Assembly: GCA_027886905.1 (NCBI GenBank)
Contig: JAPCJO010000003.1
Location: 20,801 to 84,800 of the forward strand
Length of the DNA stretch: 64,000 nt
DNA from: Nitrososphaerota archaeon
GTDB lineage: Archaea > Thermoproteota > Nitrososphaeria > Nitrososphaerales > Gagatemarchaeaceae
Direction of reading: 5' to 3'
Shown here: positions 57,917-64,000 of the stretch, piece by piece
Layout of the letters: each line of letters begins with the position of its first letter
Position numbering within the stretch: the stretch's first letter is position 1
Translations under genes and position numbers: made by a program
Notes under the pieces: generated by a model
The model's database searches: none
Seen by the model: only the letters and a program-made list of their open reading frames with translations
What the model was told of the DNA's origin: nothing

Positions 57917-59122
57917 CTAGTGCTGCGCGACAATCGCCAGCTCCTTCCCTATCTTCCCAAATGCCCCGATCGCAAAGTCGAGGTCTTCTGGGGTGAGCGC
58001 GGCGTTCATGATGGTCCTGATCCTCGCCTTGCCCTTCGCGACCATCGGGAACACGATGGGGAGCGCGAACACCCCCTCCTCGAAGAGGCGGGCGCTGAGC
58101 TTCTTCGCGACCTCGGCCTCGCCGACCATGATGGGGGTTATTGGGCTCTCGCTCTTCCCGATGTCGAACCCCAGGTCGCTCATCGACTTTTTGAAGTGTC
58201 TTGTGTGCCTCCACAGCGTCTGGACGCGCTCGGGCTCGTTCTCGAGGACGTCTATCGCCGCTATGCACGCGGCGGCCACGGCCGGCGGGTGCGAGCCGCT
58301 GAGGAGCCAAGTCCGGGACTTGTTGTAGGCGAAGTTGGTCAGGTCCCGCGAGCCGGAGACGTGCCCCCCGACCACCCCGAAGGCCTTGGAGAATGTCCCC
58401 ATCTCGATTTGGACCTGCCTTCTGTCAAGGTGGAAGTGGGAGACGATGCCGCGCCCGCCTTCCCCGAGGACGCCCTCGCCGTGGGCGTCGTCCACGTACA
58501 CCAGCGCCCCGTGCTCGCCAGAGACTTTGGCTATCTCGTCGAGGGGTGCGATGTCGCCGTCCATTGAGAAGACCCCGTCCGTGATGACTAGGATCCTGCG
58601 GTATTGTGGCGAGTGCTTCTCCGCCTCGTCGAGCACCCTAGCGAGGTCCGCGGTGTCAGCGTGCTTGTAGACAGCCCTCTCGGCTCGAGAGAGTCTTACG
58701 CCGTCGATGATGCTGCCGTGGTTGAGCTCGTCACTCACCACCAGGTCCTGCTCGCCCACGAGCTGGGGGATCAGGCCGCTGTTGACCGCGTAGCCCGTCT
58801 GGTAGACGAGCGAGGCCTCCGCCCGCTTGAAGTGGGCGAGGCGCTCCTCGAGCTGGATGTGGAGGTCCATGTTCCCGGCAATCGCCCTGACGGAACCCGA
58901 GCCGGCGCCGTGGGTGGTCACCGCGTCGACCGCGGCCTTCTTCAGCGCCGGGTGGTTGGTCAGCCCGAGGTAGTTGTTCGAGCAGAGCATCAGCACCTTC
59001 TTGCCGTCGATGTGGCACCACGGGGTGCTCGGCCCCTGTAGCGTCCTGATCTTCCAGTCGAGGTCGCTCTGGACAAGAGCGCTGTATTCATCCCCCAAGA
59101 AAGAAGTCGGGTCCCTGCTCAT
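57917..59122 (-). CDS. kbl: Glycine C-acetyltransferase / alpha-oxoamine synthase
   Basis: CSNNYLGLTNHPALKKAAVDAVTTHGAGSGSVRAIAGNMDLHIQLEERLA, DDAHGEGVLG, GTFSKAFGVVGG. Confidence 0.9.
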   Translation of the reverse strand: MSRDPTSFLGDEYSALVQSDLDWKIRTLQGPSTPWCHIDGKKVLMLCSNNYLGLTNHPALKKAAVDAVTTHGAGSGSVRAIAGNMDLHIQLEERLAHFKRAEASLVYQTGYAVNSGLIPQLVGEQDLVVSDELNHGSIIDGVRLSRAERAVYKHADTADLARVLDEAEKHSPQYRRILVITDGVFSMDGDIAPLDEIAKVSGEHGALVYVDDAHGEGVLGEGGRGIVSHFHLDRRQVQIEMGTFSKAFGVVGGHVSGSRDLTNFAYNKSRTWLLSGSHPPAVAAACIAAIDVLENEPERVQTLWRHTRHFKKSMSDLGFDIGKSESPITPIMVGEAEVAKKLSARLFEEGVFALPIVFPMVAKGKARIRTIMNAALTPEDLDFAIGAFGKIGKELAIVAQH

Positions 59123-59166
59123 CTCAGGATTCTCCCCGGCCTCGCCTTAATTTCCTTTTCATCCTC

Positions 59167-60135
59167 TCAGGCCGCGAGCTTGCCCTGCTTCGCCCGGGCG
59201 CCCAGCTCCTTGATCATGTCCTCGGTCATGGTGGCCAGGTTGTACTTCGGCTTCCATCCCCAGTCCCTGCGCGCGACGCTGTCGTCGACCGACTCGGGCC
59301 ACGAGTCGGCGATCTTCTGCCGGAAGTCCGGGACGAACTCGCATGTGAACCCGGGTATGTGCTTCTTGATCTCCCTGGCGAGCTCCCCCGCGGAGAAGCT
59401 CAGCCCGGCGAGGTTGTGTCCCATGTGGTAGGTGACACTCTTCGGGCTGGCGTCCATCAGCATCAGAGTAGCGCGGATGGCGTCGGGCATGTACATCATG
59501 GGTAGGACGGTGTCCTCCCTCACGAAGCACGTGTAGCGCTTCTTCAGGATGGCCTGGTAGAACATGTCCACGGCGTAGTCGGTCGTCCCCCCGTGCGGAG
59601 GCACCTTGTTGCTGATTATCCCCGGGTACCTGATGGACCTGACGTCGACGCCGTAGCGCTGATGGTAGTAATTGCAGAGGAGCTCACCCGCCGCCTTCGT
59701 TATCCCATACATCGTGGTGGGGACCAGCGGCACGTCCTGCGGCGTCTTGACCCTGGGGATGCCAGGCCCGAAGACCGCGATGGAGCTCGGCCAGTAGACG
59801 CGCTTCACCCCTAGCTCCCTCGAGAGTTCGAGTATGTTCTGGAGGCCCTTCATGTTGACGTCCCACGCCGTCTGCGGGTTCTTCTCTCCCGCCGCGGAAA
59901 GGATGGCCGCGAGGTGGTAGATGGTAGTCACGCCCCACGTCCCTATTGCCTCCTGGAGCTTCCGGATCTCGGTGACGTCGACCTGCTCGTTGGGGCCTGA
60001 CGGGAGCACCCTCTCCACGGCCTTCAGGAGTATGTCCGTCGCGATGACGTTCTCCTCTCCATGCTTCTCGCGGAGGGCGACGACGAGTTCGGAGCCGATC
60101 TGGCCGGCGGCTCCCGTCACCAAGATCTTGCCCAT
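59167..60135 (-). CDS. L-threonine 3-dehydrogenase (SDR/epimerase-like) candidate
   Basis: ILVTGAAGQIGSELVVALREKHGEENVIATD, YGITKAAGELLCNYYHQRYGVDVRSIRYPGIIS; adjacent to kbl. Confidence 0.85.
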   Translation of the reverse strand: MGKILVTGAAGQIGSELVVALREKHGEENVIATDILLKAVERVLPSGPNEQVDVTEIRKLQEAIGTWGVTTIYHLAAILSAAGEKNPQTAWDVNMKGLQNILELSRELGVKRVYWPSSIAVFGPGIPRVKTPQDVPLVPTTMYGITKAAGELLCNYYHQRYGVDVRSIRYPGIISNKVPPHGGTTDYAVDMFYQAILKKRYTCFVREDTVLPMMYMPDAIRATLMLMDASPKSVTYHMGHNLAGLSFSAGELAREIKKHIPGFTCEFVPDFRQKIADSWPESVDDSVARRDWGWKPKYNLATMTEDMIKELGARAKQGKLAA

Positions 60136-60246
60136 GAATTCTCGCGCTTTTTCGGCGTTCGCTACATAAGGGTTTGCAAGCCCCCGCCGCCCGAGCGCGA
60201 CCCATGGTCGAACGCCGCGGGACGCCTTGCGGGTTCGTTGAATGCT

Positions 60247-60663
60247 CTACATCTTGGACAGGTTCTTCGAATCTTCGTCGAAGACCGTCCCGAGGAAGGC
60301 CAGCACCGCCCCCTTCAACGCGGCATCCGGGACCCCCTTGGAGACGAACTCGCCGACTACGGTCACGCCGGTCTCGTTGCCCTTGGGCGTGTAGAATTGG
60401 AACGACTTCGAGCCCGCCAGGGGACCCTCGAGCGTCTCGAAGGCCACTCCCACCGGAGGAAAAGCGGTCGTCTTGACCTTGTGCTTCGCCGACGACCCGT
60501 CGGGCATCTGTGTCTCATAGCTCAGGATGAAGTGCTCTCCCTGCTGCTCTCCCTTCTGGTTCCTCAGGCTGGGGTGGCTGTGCTCGCCCTCGGACTGGTT
60601 GAGCTGCCAGACCTTTCCCAGCGGCGCCTTGAAGCTGCTTCCCTCGTCAAATATGAATACCAT
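60247..60663 (-). CDS. SRPBCC-like hypothetical protein
   Basis: 138 aa ORF. Confidence 0.55.
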   Translation of the reverse strand: MVFIFDEGSSFKAPLGKVWQLNQSEGEHSHPSLRNQKGEQQGEHFILSYETQMPDGSSAKHKVKTTAFPPVGVAFETLEGPLAGSKSFQFYTPKGNETGVTVVGEFVSKGVPDAALKGAVLAFLGTVFDEDSKNLSKM

Positions 60664-60756
60664 GGGAGCAAGACGTCCTCAGGCGATATTAAGTCAGATA
60701 GAGAAAAAAAGGATAGCCCCTCTTAAATAACCGGGCATATCAAAAATATCGCGGGC

Positions 60757-61221
60757 ATGGAAGACATGACTCCCGCGGGCGCGCCAAGAGGAGAGAAGGA
60801 CTCGGGCGACATGCTCACCCCCGCGGTCCCAATAGCGAATTGCCCCATCGCGACGAGCCTTGGCGTCCTCGGGCGCAAGTGGACGATCCTGATCCTCAGG
60901 GACATGACAATGATGAAGAAGGAGCGATTCAGCGAGATACTGAAGTCGACTCCGGGGCTCACCCCGAGGGTCCTCTCGAACCGGCTGCGCGAGCTGGAGA
61001 GAGAGGGAATGATCAAGCGAGTCGAGGAGAGAAAGGGGCCGAACTTCGTCCGCTGGACCGTGACGGAGAAGGGGAACGACACGATACCCATCCTGATGAG
61101 GTTCGCCGCGTTTGGGTCCAAGTGGTATGCGGGCGTCGTGTTCGAGGACAAGACGCCCAAGAGGCTGCGGGAGATCTACCCCGCGTGGGAAGCTCAGAGC
61201 GTCGAGAAGCGCTACCCATAG
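60757..61221 (+). CDS. HxlR-family winged-helix regulator
   Basis: CPIATSLGVLGRKWTILILRDMTMMKKERFSEILKSTPGLTPRVLSNRLRELEREGMI. Confidence 0.92.
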   Translation: MEDMTPAGAPRGEKDSGDMLTPAVPIANCPIATSLGVLGRKWTILILRDMTMMKKERFSEILKSTPGLTPRVLSNRLRELEREGMIKRVEERKGPNFVRWTVTEKGNDTIPILMRFAAFGSKWYAGVVFEDKTPKRLREIYPAWEAQSVEKRYP

Positions 61222-61264
61222 GAAAGACGTAATCGCTCGGGCCCCGAGCTGGGTCGACGCGCCG

Positions 61265-61550
61265 GCTCCTCGGGCGGGCAACCCTACGCCGCCGGATTCT
61301 TCGGCCTAGTCTCGGCGGGCATAAGCAACGTCCCCGCGACGCAGCTGGTCCTTAGCACGACCTCGGTGACGCCACACGCGGCTCCGATCCTGGCCGTCGA
61401 CGCTGGGCTCGCGGGCAACATCGACCCAATCCGTCCTTCGCCAACCTTCTCGCGCCGCTGATGGTGGCCAGGAGCAGCCTCCCAATCAGGAGGGCGACAA
61501 TCCTAGAGCTGGCGATAGGCCTCGTCGCGTTCCTGCCTGCGTTCCTTTGA
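61265..61550 (+). pseudogene. C-terminal remnant of an ArsB/SLC13-like anion transporter with a frameshift
   Basis: Frame 1 AGFFGLVSAGISNVPATQLVLSTTSVTPHAAPILAVDAGLAGNIDPI continues after a shift near 61430 as SFANLLAPLMVARSSLPIRRATILELAIGLVAFLPAFL*. Confidence 0.6.
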
Positions 61551-61580
61551 CGCCGAGCTTCCATACGAAACGCCTAGGCG

Positions 61581-63359
61581 TCAGCCGCCCTTTGTGGCAG
61601 GCTCCCCATCGACGCCGAAGAGCTCCTTGGGGGTGAGCTTGTTCGCCAGCCTGAGGGCCTTTCCAAAGCTCTCAGGAAGGAAGAGCTTCCGTGAGGACCC
61701 GTAGTGGACGACGTAGCCTCGCTTCACCGCGGGGAGAAACGCCGCCACAGCGATGGCTGCTGGGACGAGCGGGAGCAGAACCGTCAGTGCCTCGGTGGCC
61801 CCCGGGAACCCGAGGGGAAGGAGCCCGGAGGAGAGGACGGGCGTGAGGGGACTGAGCAGCCCAAGCCCCATCACCCCCTGCGCGACGAGGAAGCTGGTGG
61901 CCAGCGCCCCTACCGCGAGGACGGCCCACGGCGCCTGCGCGTGCCTTTCGATGCGCGCGATGTCGTCGTAGAGGATGGTGGTCACCTCCTTCCCGCCCTT
62001 GGCCGACCTGACGATGAGGCGCTTCGAGGTCGCCGCCACCTTCTTGCCCTTGTGCGCCCAGGCCTCGATTATGCGCTCGTCCCCGGGCATGTTGCGCAGG
62101 GCGGGCATGTCGTCCGTGAGCTTTCGCATCTCCTCCTGGAGGCGCGTCAAGAGCTTGTCGACCAATCGAGTGAGTGAGTAGGAAGAGGCGGTTCGGCTCG
62201 CCATGCTCCCGAGCCTGCGCCGCAGCCTGGGATGATCCGCCAGCCTCAGTATCGCGTCCGCGGCTCCTTTGGCGTCCTCGGGTCCGCTGAGGACAATTCC
62301 GTTCGAGCCGTCCCCGACGATCCAGGACTGGCCTCCGACGCCGGAGGTGATCACCGGGACGCCGGCGGACATGAACTCCAGCTGGGCGATGCCGAGGGCC
62401 TCGGACCTGCTCATGGTGATGTTTGCCAGGGAGGTCCTGATGAGCGCTGCCTTCTCCTCGTCCGATATCGAGCCCAGCACGGAGACGTTCGGGAGCTTGC
62501 TCGCGGCCTCCTTGAGGCCGTCAGCGTAGGCGCCTTCCGCCCTGCCCGCTATGACGAGGCGTACGTCCCCCCTCTTGGACAGGAGCTTCGCGACCTCTAG
62601 GAGCGCGAGAGGGTTCTTTCTCTCTTCCACAGTGCCCAGGCACGAGACGAGCTTGGCGTCCATCGGGAGCCGGTACTTGGCCCTGAACGCGTCCTCCTTG
62701 CCCAGCGAGGCTATGTCCTCGTCGTCTATTCCTCCCGGAAATAGGAAGATCTTCTCGTCCTTCGCGCCCATCTCCTTCATGAAGTTGGCCTCGAAGGGCG
62801 TAGTCACGAGGACGAGGTCGGCTTCGGCCAAGACCCGCGGGAGGATGACGTTGTTCCAGGCCTCCCTGTAGGATCTTTCTACGACGGCGTATCTCTCGTC
62901 GTTCGGCTCCTGAAAGTGGCTCATGTGACAGAAGATGAGCGGGGAGCGCGGGGCGCCATCCTGCGCCATCTTCCTTCTCCACGCCACGAACTTGACGACC
63001 TCCTCGGGACCGTTCCAGAGCGTCGAGTGGGTGATCAGGACGTTGAGCTTCTGGTCTTCGACGATGTTGGTCAGAATCCCGACGAAGTCGGCGAAGGAGA
63101 TCCGCCTGGGCGGCCATGTGGTGTTATCGCTGTTGACCCTTATCACTGGGATTCCGAGGTCCCTGTCGAAGACCTGGACGTAGCCGCCCCTCCTCTTCAC
63201 CTCCTCTGGGCTGACGGCCTGCTCCGAGTCGTGGTATACGCTGGTGATCAGGAACGCGTCGTGCCCTTGTCTTCGGAATTCCCTGACCATCCTCTGGGCC
63301 ACCAGCTCCTGCCCTTTGGTGAGGCTGGTCTGATACATGACCACGCCGATTCTAAGCAA
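61581..63359 (-). CDS. GT4-type glycosyltransferase fused to C-terminal PH-like and TM region
   Basis: GT core (VSCLGTVEERKNPLALLEVAKLL, SRSEALGIAQLEFMSAGVPVITSGVGG) then GDERIIEAWAHKGKKVAATSKRLIVRSAKGGKEVTTILYDDIARIER and hydrophobic helices. Confidence 0.85.
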   Translation of the reverse strand: MLRIGVVMYQTSLTKGQELVAQRMVREFRRQGHDAFLITSVYHDSEQAVSPEEVKRRGGYVQVFDRDLGIPVIRVNSDNTTWPPRRISFADFVGILTNIVEDQKLNVLITHSTLWNGPEEVVKFVAWRRKMAQDGAPRSPLIFCHMSHFQEPNDERYAVVERSYREAWNNVILPRVLAEADLVLVTTPFEANFMKEMGAKDEKIFLFPGGIDDEDIASLGKEDAFRAKYRLPMDAKLVSCLGTVEERKNPLALLEVAKLLSKRGDVRLVIAGRAEGAYADGLKEAASKLPNVSVLGSISDEEKAALIRTSLANITMSRSEALGIAQLEFMSAGVPVITSGVGGQSWIVGDGSNGIVLSGPEDAKGAADAILRLADHPRLRRRLGSMASRTASSYSLTRLVDKLLTRLQEEMRKLTDDMPALRNMPGDERIIEAWAHKGKKVAATSKRLIVRSAKGGKEVTTILYDDIARIERHAQAPWAVLAVGALATSFLVAQGVMGLGLLSPLTPVLSSGLLPLGFPGATEALTVLLPLVPAAIAVAAFLPAVKRGYVVHYGSSRKLFLPESFGKALRLANKLTPKELFGVDGEPATKGG

Positions 63360-63544
63360 TTCTATATCGCCTCACGCTTGTCAGGCCGGAGACAGCAGCC
63401 AGAGTCTACTTTCGGGGAATCCGCCAATTCGCATTGCGTCATGGCCGGATGGATATGATGTGCCGTCTTTCTATAAAAAGACGTGTGAAAGAAACCTACA
63501 GAAAAAAGCTCTAGGATGCAATTCTCAGTGCCAGCAGCTGCCTC

Positions 63545-64000
63545 TCATTTGCGTGCGAGGGTGCTGAGATTCAAGGACAGTTGGTCGTCTTCGAGCGAGC
63601 GGAAGAACCGGCCGAGCTCCTCGCGCCTCAGCGCGTAGCTGCACTCGAGACCATCGAGGCTCTGGCCGTGGTCGATGCACATCGCCAGGTCGGCCTCCCC
63701 GAAGGCGGAGTTGTCGGCGGCAGAGTCGCCGATGAACAAGACGTTGCCGTTAACGTCGAGGAGCCTCTTCATCTCGCGCACGGCTCCTCCCTTGTCGGGC
63801 CTCCTTCCAAAGACGTCGAGGTACGGCCGCGTGGGGTCGTGGGCCACGGTCAGCCCCATGTCCGACAGGTCGGCTACGGCGGCCGTGATGAACTGGGCGG
63901 GTGGAGCCGGCTTGCCTCTCCAGTCCACTGAGAACGCGAGGAGGCCCTTGCTGGTGCTGCGCTTGAGCTCCAGCGCCAAGCCGAACTCGTTGCGACGCTT
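63545..64000 (-). CDS. HAD-superfamily IIB phosphatase (sugar phosphatase-like), truncated by window edge
   Basis: RPDKGGAVREMKRLLDVNGNVLFIGDSAADNSAFGEADLAMCIDHG. Confidence 0.75.
   Translation of the reverse strand, partial: KRRNEFGLALELKRSTSKGLLAFSVDWRGKPAPPAQFITAAVADLSDMGLTVAHDPTRPYLDVFGRRPDKGGAVREMKRLLDVNGNVLFIGDSAADNSAFGEADLAMCIDHGQSLDGLECSYALRREELGRFFRSLEDDQLSLNLSTLARK

Noticed and set aside
1-64000. CRISPR arrays and rRNA genes
   Set aside because: No regularly spaced direct repeats and no rRNA-like conserved blocks were recognised by eye.

Overview
64 kb of GC-rich, densely coded archaeal chromosome. The archaeal assignment rests on a TFIIB gene, archaeal-type uS10, PGK-like and GvpD-like proteins, an intron-bearing tRNA-Ser, and promoters with TATA elements. 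A Thaumarchaeota/Nitrososphaeria-like lineage is my inference and was not tested. Most of the window is ordinary metabolism and transport: a Rieske/cytochrome b cluster, split NAD(P) transhydrogenase, Amt, PGK, threonine catabolism, enoyl-CoA hydratase and 3-hydroxyacyl-CoA dehydrogenase, MFS and APC permeases, and beta-propeller proteins. Three areas stand out. (1) An island at about 1.8-11.7 kb, next to a TFB gene, has a near-identical 24-bp promoter element (consensus TTACAATCTCTTGCAGAAAATACG) in front of seven transcription units. These encode small envelope or stress-like proteins and a GvpD-like ATPase operon, which looks like an undescribed regulon. (2) At 43.6-46.2 kb a LAGLIDADG-type ORF has inserted into the 3' end of a 3-hydroxyacyl-CoA dehydrogenase gene. 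The original 3' end is left stranded about 0.8 kb away, and the gene now carries a divergent AT-richer 3' end, as if the element brought a replacement. A second nuclease-like ORF reads into a tRNA-Ser(UGA) gene that appears to contain two tiny introns. (3) A solitary TnpB with intact catalytic motifs lies at 26.4-27.5 kb. No CRISPR array or rRNA was recognised. Family calls are from motif recognition only; no database search was run.
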